The notes beneath the pieces are model-generated. The model worked only from the letters and a program-made list of their open reading frames with translations, was not told where the DNA came from and searched no databases. Below, piece by piece: positions 1-10,298 of a stretch of 60,873 bases of DNA; the stretch's first letter is position 1, and every line of letters starts with the position of its first letter. The stretch lies in assembly GCA_021208565.1 (NCBI GenBank), contig JAJOJN010000126.1, positions 1-60,873 of the forward strand, read 5' to 3'. The position numbers and the translations under genes were made by a program. The stretch comes from Nitrincola sp. (lineage in GTDB: Bacteria; Pseudomonadota; Gammaproteobacteria; Pseudomonadales; Balneatricaceae).

Positions 1-743
1 TGTAGCCATGTGCACTAATCGACTGCGTTCTGCGGGACATGAAAGCGATCAACTGAAAAAGTCCACCAGCATGGCACTGAGATTTATTTGGGATTTAGCC
101 CACTCTGTCGGCGCATTAGCAGTAGATCTTGCCGGCAATAACGTCAATTTTGCGGTCGGTTGTACTTACAAATACTTTAATGGCGGCCCAGGCTCACCCG
201 GTTTTTTTATATGTGAACAAAGCCCATCAAGACAAAGGTTGGCAACCATTAACCGGCTGGCATGGCCATGCTGCCCCGTTTGCATTTGATCTTGATTATT
301 GTCCTGCCGCAGGTGTTACGCAATTTAGAACGGGTACTCATTCTGCGCTCATATATAGCTCACTAGAAGCCTCATTACTGCTTTGGAAAGAAGTGGATAT
401 GCGCAACTACGTCAAAAAAAGTCTGCAAATGACGGATCTTTTCAGAGCCTGCGTGGCGGATGTTCTTCAACGTCATGGTATTCAAGATATTACCCCAGAG
501 CCTTCTAAGCGCGGCAGCCAAGTCTCCTTAATCAATACAGAAAATGGCTTTGCCATCGTTCAAGCACTGATTGCACGTGGCGTGATTGGTGATTATCGCG
601 AACCTGGTTTATTACGATTTGGCTTCACTCCTCTATACCTCAGTTATGAAGATGTTTGGCTGGCCGCACAACATTTTTGTGATGTTGTTGACGGAGGTGA
701 ATTCAAAAAACCTGAATTTCAGGTGCGCTCGTCAGTCACCTAG
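1..743 (+). CDS. kynU: Kynureninase, 3' part, frameshifted
   Basis: PLP enzyme of tryptophan catabolism that cleaves kynurenine to anthranilate and alanine. The visible part has WDLAHSVGALAVDL followed by CTYKYFNGGPGSPGF, which carries the family's PLP-binding lysine, and then the C-terminal small domain ending at 743. The 5' part lies outside the window. The reading frame shifts at the T7 run 202-208: with one T fewer the frame runs from GSPGF into LYVNKAHQDKGWQP. In the first 100 bases, pieces such as RDMKAIN and KSPPAWH appear in a different frame from WDLAHS, so further indels lie at the contig edge. Probably a sequencing-damaged intact gene; a real pseudogene is less likely. Confidence 0.85.
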
Positions 744-750
744 GAATTCT

Positions 751-778
751 AATACAGGGGGGTAAATCCCCCTGTATT
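751..778. terminator. Bidirectional hairpin between kynU and rapA
   Basis: A perfect 11-bp stem (751-761 with 768-778) and a 6-base loop lie between two convergent genes. A/T-rich ends at both sides allow it to serve as a terminator for both strands, though the T tract is short. Confidence 0.7.
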
Positions 779-789
779 ATCACTGGTCT

Positions 790-3647
790 CTACTCAGAAA
801 CGACGATTACTCTCACCGCATCTAAACGAAGCCTTGCGTTTTCCAATCCTTTTGTAAGGATCTGTGTGGCTTCCTGATGAGCAGTTAACTCTGATTCATC
901 AATAGCGGGGTTCACTTTGGCTAAGGCTTCTAGTCGTTGATACGCGGCCTCTCTGTCAGACACTAATGCGTTTAAGGCTTGATCGCGCAGTTTAGGCAAG
1001 CGCGCATCCGCAATCTGTTGAGCCTGATTAATTTGCCATGACACCTTATCTCTGACCATGCGTACCATATTCTGAGAAGTAGACAATTTGATCGGCTGTG
1101 CCAACTGGTTAAGGGGTTGATGAGCCAGAATCTCACTTAAGTCTCGTCCCTCTGGGTCTAATAGCACTCGTATATAGCCACTGGGCAAGTAACGCGCCAG
1201 CTGCAGGGCTTTAGGAACGGTGATATTCAGCTCAAAAATCGCCTCTAATAAGACAGTTCCAGGCGGTAATGCCGGCAATTTGAGTGTGGCGATAGCGTTA
1301 TTGCCCATTTCACCGTGAGTGAGCAGTTCCATTAATTCAATCATTAATGGATGCTCCCAACTCATAAACTCAATCTCTTCACGCTGGAGCGCTTCTTCAC
1401 GGCTGAAGGTGAGTGTCATGCCATCTTCTGGAAGCTCCACCAATTGGCACAGCATGTGTTCACCGGGGTGCAGTACTAACCCATGCTGACCATGAGGCTG
1501 AAGGGTAATACCAAAGCGATCAAATAAGCGTTCGGCGTAGGTTTGAATACGTTCAATATTATCCTCATCCTGCATAGCACTGACGATGGCATTTGCACGT
1601 TCAGCATTGAAGCTACTCATTTCCAGTAGCTATCACGTCCTTCTGCCAAGGCACTTTCGAGTTCGGTGCGTTGATTGATGGTCTCATGCTGAAGTTCACT
1701 CAAAGCTTTTTCTCTGAGCGGATGGCGCATCGCATGATTCAATGGCTGTGCCAATCGATGATAGAGCGCGTCACCCACCGCACAAACGCGCTCAAAGGCA
1801 TCCAAACCCTCATGGTACCAATGCATAAGCACTTCTGTAGGACTTTGACGGTAATAAGGCAGATGGATGTGAACATCTTGCGTTTGTCCGATCCGATCAA
1901 GACGACCAATGCGCTGCTCTAGCAGATCTGGACTTAAGGGCAAATCAAACAGCACCAAATGATGACAAAATTGGAAGTTACGCCCTTCACTGCCTATTTC
2001 AGAGCAGATGAGCACTTGAGCGCCAAGTTCTTGATCGGCAAAGTAAGCCGCGCTGCGATCGCGATTGACTAAACTCATCCCTTCATGGAACACCGTAGAG
2101 CGGATGCCAACGCGCAAGTTAAGGTATTCGTCAAGGTCGCTGGCGGTCTGTGCATGAGCACAGATGACTAATACTTTTTGACGTTTGTTCTGTTTCAGCC
2201 AATCCTGTAACCATGCCACACGGGGGTCGATACTGATCCAGTCTTCACCGAGAAGTTTTTCTGGATGCAGCAAGGCTTCCAATGACAGGTCATCATCCTG
2301 TTTAGGAAAGAAGTTGGGTGCGACCAAGGGGTAAGGGAAAAACTTTCGTTCAGGGAAGCCTTTGACGGTCTTACGTGTATTACGGAACAGAACACGTCCC
2401 GTTCCTTGTCGATCAACGAGTTCGTTAATCATCTTATTTAACAGAGCTGGTTGATCTTGCTCGGATGTATCTAGCCATTTTTTGACCGCAGATTCCCCTA
2501 AACGGGCAATCAACTCTTTTTGAGTATGACGATCTTGACGTAAAAATGGAGCGCCACCTTCTACCAAAGAACCGACAATATGATTTAGGTGAAAGTATTG
2601 CTGTTCCTGCTGTAAAAACTGATCAAGATCAGGATAGCGCTGCGGATCGAGCAGTTTCAGACGTGCATAATGCCCTTCAGGACCTAATTGCTCAGGTGTT
2701 GCCGTCAGCAGGAGCAATCCGTGGGAGGCATCGGCCAGGCGTTCAACACAGTGATAAGCATGACTGACCACTTCACGACTCCAGCCTAAGTGATGTGCTT
2801 CATCAACCACCATTAAATCCCAACCCGCATCTACAGCTTGTTGCAGACGCAGGGTATCTCTGGTCATCAGAGAGATCGGAGAAATCACCAATTGAGCCGA
2901 CTCGAAAGGATTCTCCTGCCCCGATTCCTCAAGCGCTTCGCAACGCTCTTGATCCAACAGTGAGAAAGTCAGATTGAAACGACGGTGCATTTCAACCAAC
3001 CATTGATGCAGTAACGAATCTGGCAATAAAATCAGCACTCGACTCGCTCTCTCACTCATGATTTGTTGATGCAAAATCATACCGGCTTCAATGGTTTTCC
3101 CCAAACCCACTTCATCTGCTAACAGCGCTCTGGGCGTTGCTCTTGAAGACACTTCTGAGGCAATAAAGAGCTGATGGGGTAACAACTGCACTCGCGCTCC
3201 CATCAATCCATAGGCTAAGGATTGTTCGATACGATGGCGATGCTCTAGGGTTTCAACCCGTAATTTATACAAACCATGTCGGTCGATTTGACCTGCAAAC
3301 AGTCGTTCTTGGGGTTTACTGAAATGGACCGAACTGTCTAAGTTCAGCTCAGGAAGCACAACTTCTTGGTTGTCTTCATCAACAGCGATGTAAATAAAGC
3401 AGCCGTTATGCTCTAAACGCTCTTTAACGCGTAGCACTCGACCATCATCTGTATGTATCTCTTCGTCAGCTTCATAGCAAACGCGACTTAAGGGTGCATT
3501 GTCGATGGCATAGGTTCTTATTTCACCAATAGCGGGAAAATTGATCTCTACACGACGATTGGCTGACTCAACAACGACACCCAGTCCCAGATCCACTTCG
3601 GTGTTACTGATCCACCTTTGGCCGGGCAAAAACTCAGTCTGAGACAA
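790..3647 (-). CDS. rapA: RNA polymerase-associated ATPase RapA (HepA), frameshifted
   Basis: SWI2/SNF2-type ATPase that binds RNA polymerase and promotes its recycling after transcription. The N-terminal Tudor-like region is followed by a helicase core with Walker A GLGKT (residues 181-185) and DEAH (282-285), then the helicase C-terminal lobe with EQRIGRLDRIGQ, then the RapA C-terminal domain. Two frames meet at 1617-1620. The join GRDSYWK/MSSFNAERAN matches the continuous E. coli region if A3 at the join is A4, giving about 950 residues, close to the 968 of E. coli. The start is TTG (3645-3647) with GAGGA upstream. It is divergent from pheA. Confidence 0.93.
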
Positions 3648-3787
3648 GCTGATATCCTCTACTACCTATTGTAAAAGACGCCATAATAGGCGCTGTTGCG
3701 TCAGAGTTCAAAGGCTGATCGTGATTCCTAAAACTCTGTGTAATAATAGCCTCTTTATGAACGAGTTATTGGATAAGACGAACCATC

Positions 3788-4639
3788 ATGACGCAAACCA
3801 ACGATGTTATTGCCTACCAAGGGCACGAAGGGGCTTATTCTCATTTGGCCTGTTGTCGAGTTCACCCTGAATTACGCGCACACGCCTGCGAAAGTTTTGT
3901 CGAAGCGATGTTTATGGTTGAACGTGGGGATGCTCGTTTAGCGATGATTCCGCTGGAAAACTCAACCGCTGGGCGAGTCGAAGAGATTTATCGTCTCATG
4001 CCCAAAACACAACTGCATATCATTGGCGAACATTTTGAGCCAGTCAATCACTGCTTATTAACGTTACCAGGTACCAAGCTAGAGGATATTCGTACCGTTT
4101 CCTCTCATCCACAGGCCTTGGCTCAGTGCGATGGCAATATTAAAAAACTGGGCATTCAACCCATCGCTGCACTGGATACCGCAGGCGCTGCTCATGAACT
4201 GGCTGAAAATCGTCAGCCTGGTCATGCGGCGATTGCTTCTAGCTTAGCCGCTGAGCTTTATGATCTTGAGGTGTTAAATCCAAACTTTCAGGATATTAGT
4301 GGCAACACGACACGCTTTATGATTCTTGCTAAAGAGAGCCGTATGCCGGCTTTTGAAGAGGGTCAGCCTTATATCACCACGTTGATGTTCCGTGTTCGCA
4401 ACATTCCAGCAGCTTTATACAAGGCTCTGGGTGGATTTGCGACCAATGGCGTGAATATGGTCAAACTGGAGAGCTACATGGCTTCAGATACCATGCAAGT
4501 ATCGAGTTTTCACTTGGATATTGAAGGGCATCCACACCAAATAGCGATGCAGCACGCTTTACAAGAATTAAACTTCTTTGCCAGCGAAGTGAGAGTGATG
4601 GGAACCTATAAGGCTCACCCTTTCAGAAAGCCAGGTTAA
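3788..4639 (+). CDS. pheA: Monofunctional prephenate dehydratase
   Basis: Converts prephenate to phenylpyruvate in phenylalanine biosynthesis. The 283-residue protein has the catalytic prephenate dehydratase domain with TTRF at residues 174-177 (the Thr is catalytic in the family) and an ACT regulatory domain from about residue 193, with GGFATNGVNM and the KLESYM motif, so phenylalanine feedback control is likely. No chorismate mutase domain is present, unlike the fused P-protein of enterics; the sequence resembles the alphaproteobacterial-type enzyme. It stands alone and is followed by a strong terminator. Confidence 0.93.
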   Translation: MTQTNDVIAYQGHEGAYSHLACCRVHPELRAHACESFVEAMFMVERGDARLAMIPLENSTAGRVEEIYRLMPKTQLHIIGEHFEPVNHCLLTLPGTKLEDIRTVSSHPQALAQCDGNIKKLGIQPIAALDTAGAAHELAENRQPGHAAIASSLAAELYDLEVLNPNFQDISGNTTRFMILAKESRMPAFEEGQPYITTLMFRVRNIPAALYKALGGFATNGVNMVKLESYMASDTMQVSSFHLDIEGHPHQIAMQHALQELNFFASEVRVMGTYKAHPFRKPG

Positions 4640-4691
4640 TAAATTAGTCACTGTTTAGAATTAAAAAAATCTAATATAAGGGAATTCCCTA

Positions 4692-4706
4692 TTGTGCAAT
4701 GCACAA
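4692..4706. repeat. 15-bp palindrome TTGTGCAATGCACAA
   Basis: A perfect 7+1+7 dyad downstream of pheA. It shares the GTGCA/TGCAC half-sites with the two palindromes at 4849-4888. Function unknown; it may be a repeat-family remnant or a protein-binding site. Confidence 0.5.
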
Positions 4707-4821
4707 AAATGAACTATCTTTAAATTGTCCTGAGCTTCAGGACGCGAAAAGCTGACTCTTTATAGATTCATCTAATCGCATCCCATCTCTCAACTCTTCC
4801 TGAGTTGTATGCACTTTGCTT

Positions 4822-4848
4822 GCCCCTCCTCGGAGGGGCTTTTTTTTT
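4822..4848 (+). terminator. Rho-independent terminator after pheA
   Basis: GCCCCTCC (4822-4829) pairs with GGAGGGGC (4832-4839) and is followed by nine T (4840-4848). This is a classic intrinsic terminator on the plus strand, about 180 bases after pheA. Confidence 0.88.
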
Positions 4849-4888
4849 GTGCATGGATGCACTTACACCCTGGAGTGCATGGATGCAC
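4849..4888. repeat. Two copies of palindrome GTGCATGGATGCAC
   Basis: Identical 14-bp inverted repeats lie at 4849-4862 and 4875-4888, 26 bp apart centre to centre. They sit between the pheA terminator and the 3' end of mgtE. They look like a short intergenic palindromic repeat family; mobility or regulation cannot be judged from one locus. Confidence 0.6.
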
Positions 4889-4931
4889 GTGAAGGATGTT
4901 TTTTCAGGATTGGGATGAGCTTTTTCTTAAT

Positions 4932-6275
4932 CTAAAGCCCCAAAACCGCCGTCGCGATACCAAAGTACACCAAGATACCCGCCGCATCCGCAATTGTTGC
5001 GACCAGCGGTGCGCTCGCCGTTGCAGGGTCCAAACCCACGCGTTTTAAGACAAAGGGCAAACTCAAGCCCAGAAGACTACCCATCATGACGACGGACACC
5101 ATACTTAGCGCGACAATCAGAGCAATATCATAGCCGCCCCGGAAATGACCAATAAAAGCTACTGCAAATGCCATGGTTAGGCCTAGTGCAAGGGCGATGA
5201 TGATCTCTCGGCCAAACAACCTGGCCCAATCTGATAAGACAACATCGCCTGTACCCAGGGCACGCACCATCAAGGTGGACGCCTGAGAGCCTGCGTTACC
5301 CGCACTACCGATCAATAATGGCATAAAGAATACCAACACCGCATATTTGGCGATGGTATCTTCGTAGATAGCGATACCTGCTGCGGTAAAGATATTGGCA
5401 AATACCAATAACAGAAGCCAAAAGATACGCTTGCGATAAAGCATAAACTTTGATGCTTCCTTGATACTGCCTTCTAGACCACTGACCGAACCCCCTTTTA
5501 GGATATCTTCAGTCGCCTCTGCCTCTGCAACGTCCATCGCGTCATCGTAGGTAACAATACCGACCAAGCGCTGTTGATTGTCGATCACAGGAAGTGCCAA
5601 CAAGTCGTAACGACTGATCATTTTTGCTGCGTCTTCCTGTTCATCATCCGGCGACATGGTGATCAGATCGGTTTCCATCAAATCACTGACCAAGGCCGTC
5701 GGACGACTGACAATGAGCTCTCTGAGTGAAACCGTACCGACCAGTCGATGCAGCTTATCCAACACGTATATTTGATAGATGGTTTCCGCGTCAGGCGCTG
5801 TTTTTCTAACTTTATCCAGTGCCTGGACCACCGTATCGGTCACCGGAACACTGGCATAATCACTGGTCATGATCGCCCCAACGGTTCCTTCCTCATAAGA
5901 GGCCATGCGACGCAAGTCTTCACGCTCTTCCTTCGCCATCAACTTGAGCACGGCAGTTTGGCGATCTTCCTCCATCAGGTTGAAAAGGTCGGCACGCTCA
6001 TCCGACTCCATGCAGTTGAGCAGTTGCGCCAATCCCTCCGCTGTCATCTCTTCAGACACATCGAACTGCGTGTTTAGCGGCAAATAACCAAATACCTCTG
6101 CACGCTCTTCAATTTCTAAATGAGCAAGCAGTTTTAGCGAGACATCTATCTCTTCGTCATGGAGAAATTCAGCAAGGTCAGCGGGTTGAAACTCTGCAAC
6201 GAGCGATTCAATGGCAACACTGTCTTGCTTTTCCATAGCAAGGCGAAGCGCTTCGGTGAGTTCAGTGTAATTCAT
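4932..6275 (-). CDS. mgtE: Magnesium transporter MgtE
   Basis: Inner-membrane Mg2+ channel gated by cytosolic Mg2+. Order of domains: an N-terminal superhelical MgtE_N domain, a pair of CBS domains (around GAIMTSDYASVPV and DLMETDLITMSP), a plug helix, and five membrane segments near the C terminus with the pore-region motif GNAGSQAST. I chose the ATG at 6273-6275 (MNYTELTE) because TTGGAG lies just upstream; a longer reading from 6320 lacks this support. The resulting 447 residues suit the family. A consensus-like promoter with a 155-base leader precedes it. Confidence 0.92.
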   Translation of the reverse strand: MNYTELTEALRLAMEKQDSVAIESLVAEFQPADLAEFLHDEEIDVSLKLLAHLEIEERAEVFGYLPLNTQFDVSEEMTAEGLAQLLNCMESDERADLFNLMEEDRQTAVLKLMAKEEREDLRRMASYEEGTVGAIMTSDYASVPVTDTVVQALDKVRKTAPDAETIYQIYVLDKLHRLVGTVSLRELIVSRPTALVSDLMETDLITMSPDDEQEDAAKMISRYDLLALPVIDNQQRLVGIVTYDDAMDVAEAEATEDILKGGSVSGLEGSIKEASKFMLYRKRIFWLLLLVFANIFTAAGIAIYEDTIAKYAVLVFFMPLLIGSAGNAGSQASTLMVRALGTGDVVLSDWARLFGREIIIALALGLTMAFAVAFIGHFRGGYDIALIVALSMVSVVMMGSLLGLSLPFVLKRVGLDPATASAPLVATIADAAGILVYFGIATAVLGL

Positions 6276-6430
6276 CGTCAGTCTCCAAGACGGGCTCAAG
6301 CCCATCAGACCGACTTTCAATTAGAAATCAGTAGTTCTGAGGGGCTTACGTAGAGCAGAAAATTTGTCGTTATTGATGTTTACAAAACATCGGCTAGGGT
6401 CCATGGAAATCCTCTAATTAGACCATCAAG
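6276..6430 (-). promoter_or_regulatory. Long 5' leader of mgtE with two small hairpins
   Basis: If transcription starts from the promoter at 6439-6468, the mgtE leader is about 155 bases. It holds a 7-bp perfect hairpin (6375-6381 with 6385-6391) and a 5-bp GC hairpin (6292-6296 with 6299-6303) close to the ribosome binding site. I do not recognise a known magnesium riboswitch in it. Confidence 0.35.
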
Positions 6431-6438
6431 ATATGTAT

Positions 6439-6468
6439 AATATATTGAAAAATGGCATATTTTGTCAA
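6439..6468 (-). promoter_or_regulatory. Sigma-70 promoter for mgtE
   Basis: On the minus strand TTGACA (6463-6468) and TATATT (6439-6444) are 18 bp apart: a perfect -35 and a five-of-six -10. It faces mgtE. Confidence 0.6.
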
Positions 6469-6527
6469 TAAAGTACGCTAAAACGTCACAAAACTGTCTT
6501 ATTTGCTCTCTGAACAAAAAGTGCCAG

Positions 6528-6743
6528 TCACTTCCAGCCCATTAACCAATTTTCATTGTTTTTCAGCAAGTTCCAATCCATTGTATAGTCATTTCGGGTC
6601 ATGACGGCCTGCAAAACGCAGGAAACTATCTGCTCTTCCTCATCACGAATCAACGCTGTCACGATGAAGTGTTTTTCTTTTTGCTTGGGTACACAAGCCG
6701 TCCATTTGCTGTTCAACAGCTTTTCAGGATTTATCTTGTTCAT
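6528..6743 (-). CDS. Trp-rich small conserved protein, TIGR02450 type
   Basis: A 71-residue protein with the family pattern NPEKLLNSKWTA, KEKHFIVTALIRDEE and a C-terminal Trp-rich end (MDWNLL, NENWLMGW). The family is widespread in marine gammaproteobacteria; its function is not known. It lies in the same direction as apbE, 26 bases after that gene's end. The family assignment is from recognised motifs. Confidence 0.75.
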   Translation of the reverse strand: MNKINPEKLLNSKWTACVPKQKEKHFIVTALIRDEEEQIVSCVLQAVMTRNDYTMDWNLLKNNENWLMGWK

Positions 6744-6769
6744 CTTTTTCTACCTGGGGATCAAAGATG

Positions 6770-7824
6770 CTATTGAGTTTGCAGTAACTCTTGTACTTTC
6801 TCTTCACCTACGTAGTCTGCAAACGCTTGGGTCAGGTGAGTTTTCCAACCTTCATCCGTTTTCTCTAACATGAGCACTTTAAGATTCTGCTCTTCCGCTA
6901 AAGCTAACCCTTCAAGTCCTAATACCATCAATGCAGTTGCCCAAGCATCGGCATCAACGTTTTCAGGAGTCAACACGGTAATCGATGCCACATGATGATC
7001 GATCGGCCAGCCAGTGTTAGGATTGATGGTATGGGAGAAACGGCGTCCATCTTCTTCGAAGTAGTTGCGATAATCACCAGAAGTTGCCACCGACATATCT
7101 CTTACAGGAATAATGTGATGAGCGACCTGCATACCACTGTGTGGAAGCTCAATACCAATTCGCCAGCTGACATCAGGTTCGCGTTGCCCCATGGCTAGAA
7201 GATCGCCACCTATGTTGACCAGAAAGTTCTGCAACCCTTGTGATTGCAGGTATCGACCAACTTCATCAACGCCAAAGCCTTTAGCCACACCTGATAGGTC
7301 GATAAAAAAAGTCTGCTGTCCGACGCGCTTGTTGAGTTTCATGATTCAGTTCTAATCCTGCAAAACCTGCTGTCTCTAGACGAGCTTCGATCTCGCTCGC
7401 ATCAGGAATGCTGTTGGGTCTTTGCTCTGGACCAAAGCTCCACAAGTTCACTAAATTGCCTACCGTGATATCAAATGCACCCCCACTGAGGGCTGAAATC
7501 TCTTGGCTAATAGTCAGTACCTTCATCAACTCGGGTGAAAGATCTAACCACTGATCAACAGGGTAACGATTTAATAACATCAACTCTGATTCTGGCTTCC
7601 AAGTCGACATTTGCCAGTCAACACGATTCAAGGTATCGATAACACCCTCTTGCAGCTTTTTCAGATCTTGTTCGCTGACATCATCCGCAATACTGACCAT
7701 CCAAAAAGTACCAAATATACTCCCTTCGATGCGTTTAATTGGATCGGTAGGTTCTGATTCTGAACACCCTACTAAAAAAAACCAACAACAAACTAAAAAC
7801 TACAAGTGAGCGAAGGTGCTTCAT
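6770..7824 (-). CDS. apbE: FAD:protein FMN transferase, lipoprotein (ApbE), frameshifted
   Basis: Attaches FMN covalently to Thr of target flavoproteins such as NqrB, NqrC and RnfG, in the periplasm. Once an A8 run (plus strand 7774-7781) is shortened by one, the N terminus is a lipoprotein signal ending in LVFLVGC, so it is membrane-anchored. A second shift lies in the A7 run 7304-7310, joining TADFF to IDLSGVAKGFGVDEVG. The C-terminal half has the conserved HTINPNTGWPIDHH segment and an Asp/Ala-rich DADAWATALMVLG motif. Start ATG 7822-7824. No nqr or rnf genes lie in the window. Confidence 0.85.
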
Positions 7825-7850
7825 TCCCAAGGAACCTCTGTTTTGATCAA

Positions 7851-8675
7851 TCAAGATGTTTGTTTTTGAAGCCGGATAAAACGAGCTTCCATTTTTTTGA
7901 GTAAATGCGCTACAGCAACAAAACCAAAGGTGGCCGTGACGCAGGTTGAGGCACCAAAACCACCCGCGCAGTCTAAGCGAGTAGGGCCATCGCTTTCTGG
8001 TTTACGGTGACACGTGGATCCATCAGGTTGAGGATAACGCAACTGCTCTGTCGAGTAGACGCAATCGACACCAAACTTTTCGGTTTTACTAAACCCATAA
8101 TGTCGCTTCAGTACTGAACGCAACTTTGATGCCAGTGGGTCTTGTGATGTTTTGGTGAGATCGGCAACCCGAATCTGTGTAGGATCGATCTGCCCACCGG
8201 CACCACCCACTGTCACAATGGGTATCTTGCGACGTTTACACCATGCGATTAAAGCCGCCTTATCTCGAACATTATCGATCGCATCAACCACATAATGAAT
8301 ATCAGGCGTGATCAATGCCTCAAGGTTGCTGGCTTGGATAAACGCGGCATGAGCATGCACCTGACAATAGGGATTGATGGATTGAAGTCGTTTAGCCATG
8401 ACTTCAACTTTCATCATACCAATCGTGTCACTGGTTGCATGTACTTGGCGGTTAACATTGCTGATACAGATGTCATCTAAGTCCACTAGACTGATCTCAC
8501 CAATACCCGTTCGAGCCAGCGCTTCAGCCACCCATGACCCTACACCACCAATGCCAACCACCATCACATGTGACTGGCGATAAAAGTCGCTGATACTTTG
8601 ACCGTATAAACGTTGAATTCCACCGAATCTGAGCGCTGCATCTTCATCCGCTGCCACATTCTTCACAGTCACCAC
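7851..8675 (-). CDS. tcdA: tRNA threonylcarbamoyladenosine dehydratase TcdA (CsdL)
   Basis: E1-like enzyme that uses ATP to cyclise t6A37 in tRNA to ct6A. The 274-residue protein has the ThiF/MoeB nucleotide-binding motif GIGGVGSWVAEALARTG, the DLDDICISNVNRQ motif, and VVDAIDNVRDKAALI. The C terminus has GFGASTCVTATFG, typical of this family. Its start overlaps the end of hda by seven bases, so translational coupling is likely. Confidence 0.92.
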   Translation of the reverse strand: MVTVKNVAADEDAALRFGGIQRLYGQSISDFYRQSHVMVVGIGGVGSWVAEALARTGIGEISLVDLDDICISNVNRQVHATSDTIGMMKVEVMAKRLQSINPYCQVHAHAAFIQASNLEALITPDIHYVVDAIDNVRDKAALIAWCKRRKIPIVTVGGAGGQIDPTQIRVADLTKTSQDPLASKLRSVLKRHYGFSKTEKFGVDCVYSTEQLRYPQPDGSTCHRKPESDGPTRLDCAGGFGASTCVTATFGFVAVAHLLKKMEARFIRLQKQTS

Positions 8676-9374
8676 CCCATCACCTGCTTTACAAATGGCA
8701 CGGTAATTCGACGATGAGCACTCAATGACGCATGATCAAGCTGATCCAACACACTCAATAAATCTGTTAAGTCTCGTTTTCCATGGTGCATAATGTATCG
8801 CAACACCTCATCACTGAGCTCAAAGCCTCGACTTTTCGCTCGATCTTTAAGGGTTTTAATTTTCTCATCTTCTTGAATCGGATGAACATGAAAAACCAAT
8901 CCCCACTGAAGCCGCGAAATCAGATCAGGTAGACTCAGATTGAGATGAGTTGGGATATCTGACGCGGCGACGATGAGTGGTACATCAGCCGCACGTAAAC
9001 GATTAAACAAATGAAACATCGCTTCTTCCCAGTCGGGAAGACTGGCTATCAAGTGGATGTCGTCAATGCAGACAAGATCCATCTGTTCCAAGCCGTCAAA
9101 AATGGTCGGATCAAATTGAATCAGTTCGGACATCGGTAAGTAAGCGGCATGATGCCCCTCTGCATCGGCATAATGACATACCGCCTGAAGAAGATGCGAA
9201 CGTCCGGAACTATCCACCCCCATAAATAGATCAACTGCTCGCCCTGCCCTGACGCAGACCGCTTTAACGACTCGCACAAGAGTCCATTTTCACCCAGTAG
9301 ATAGTTTTCGAAACGCGCTTCTTCACGCAAAGAAATACCTAAGGGTATTGAACCGGAAAACTCACGTCAGACAT
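8669..9374 (-). CDS. hda: DnaA regulatory inactivator Hda, frameshifted
   Basis: DnaA-like AAA+ protein that acts with the DNA sliding clamp to hydrolyse DnaA-ATP and limit re-initiation. The pieces assemble as MSDVSFPVQYPLG, then REEARFENYLLGENG, then LIYLWG, then SSGRSHLLQAVCHYADAEG. Two repairs are needed: one C added near 9345 and one added to the C5 run 9217-9221. QYPLG resembles the N-terminal clamp-binding motif (QLPLG in relatives). IDDIHL is the Walker B region. The start ATG at 9372-9374 follows the DUF2066 gene by three bases. Confidence 0.9.
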
Positions 9375-9377
9375 GCT

Positions 9378-10158
9378 TTAGTTCCAGGTAAATTCCAATC
9401 GACCTTCTGCTGATCTTGCCGCTAGACGAGAATAAGCAGCCAGTTCGCGCTGTAAGGCATTGGCTGAACCCTCGAAATCTATACTCACTTGCAGAATACC
9501 TGAGTTAAAGCTGATCATTCTAACTGAATTCTGACCAAACATTTCACGTAAAACTGAAGTGGCATCTAAAAAATCCGTGGGCATAATCAAGTCAAAAATA
9601 GTGACATGATAACCTTGGATTCCGGGTAGTGGTGCCAGATTGATCGGCTGCGCATCTTGCTGTTGTATGGGTTCACCCAACAATTGATCCAACCCTAGTG
9701 TTGGATTTAGAGCAGCAAACAACTGATTCACTTGTTCCGACCAGTCACCCTGTGTTGTTAAGGTGCTTCGATCACCAGATGTCCATAGAATCCATTCTGT
9801 AACGGGACGCACACCTTCTATCACCCGACCCACCAAGATCCTCGAACTGGAGTAACGGGCAGAGGCATTCAGGATCGCTTCTTGATCGCCACGCCATAAA
9901 AATGTCTGCATCGATAAACAGTTGATCCGTCAAATCCATGAGTGGAATTAACACACTGATCGGCGATTCCACCTGAGCACGCAACTCTCGAATGATAGGG
10001 TGGGATTGAGGTGCAACTTCTCTGACACCGGCTCTCTCTTCTGCTAACCAGACCAACACAGTATCAGCCATCGCAGGCAGGCTGCTCAGAATTAAGAATA
10101 GAGCCACGAATATAGGTCTAATACACAGGTAAATCCTTGCTGGAAGTCTTTTTGACAT
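9378..10158 (-). CDS. DUF2066 family secreted protein, short form, frameshifted
   Basis: Conserved protein of unknown function that sits between hda and purM in Pseudomonas and relatives. It begins with a signal peptide ending near SSLPAMA and continues with VLVWLAEERAG, VLIPLMDLTD, then (after restoring one base in the A5 run 9898-9902) LWRGDQEAILNASARY. It is about 260 residues. Relatives I remember have an extra N-terminal region of over 100 residues between the signal peptide and the LVWL part, so this one looks like a shortened form. It is divergent from purM. Confidence 0.75.
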
Positions 10159-10298
10159 GCTTGGACGCCTAGTTTCTTAGTTAAAAAAAATCTATAAAGT
10201 CACTAACAACTTTAACACACAATAGCCCAGCCACCATCAACCTGATAAACTTAGCAGCTGAATTTCTTTCCATCCGTGGTCTAAAGGTCGGATAATCC

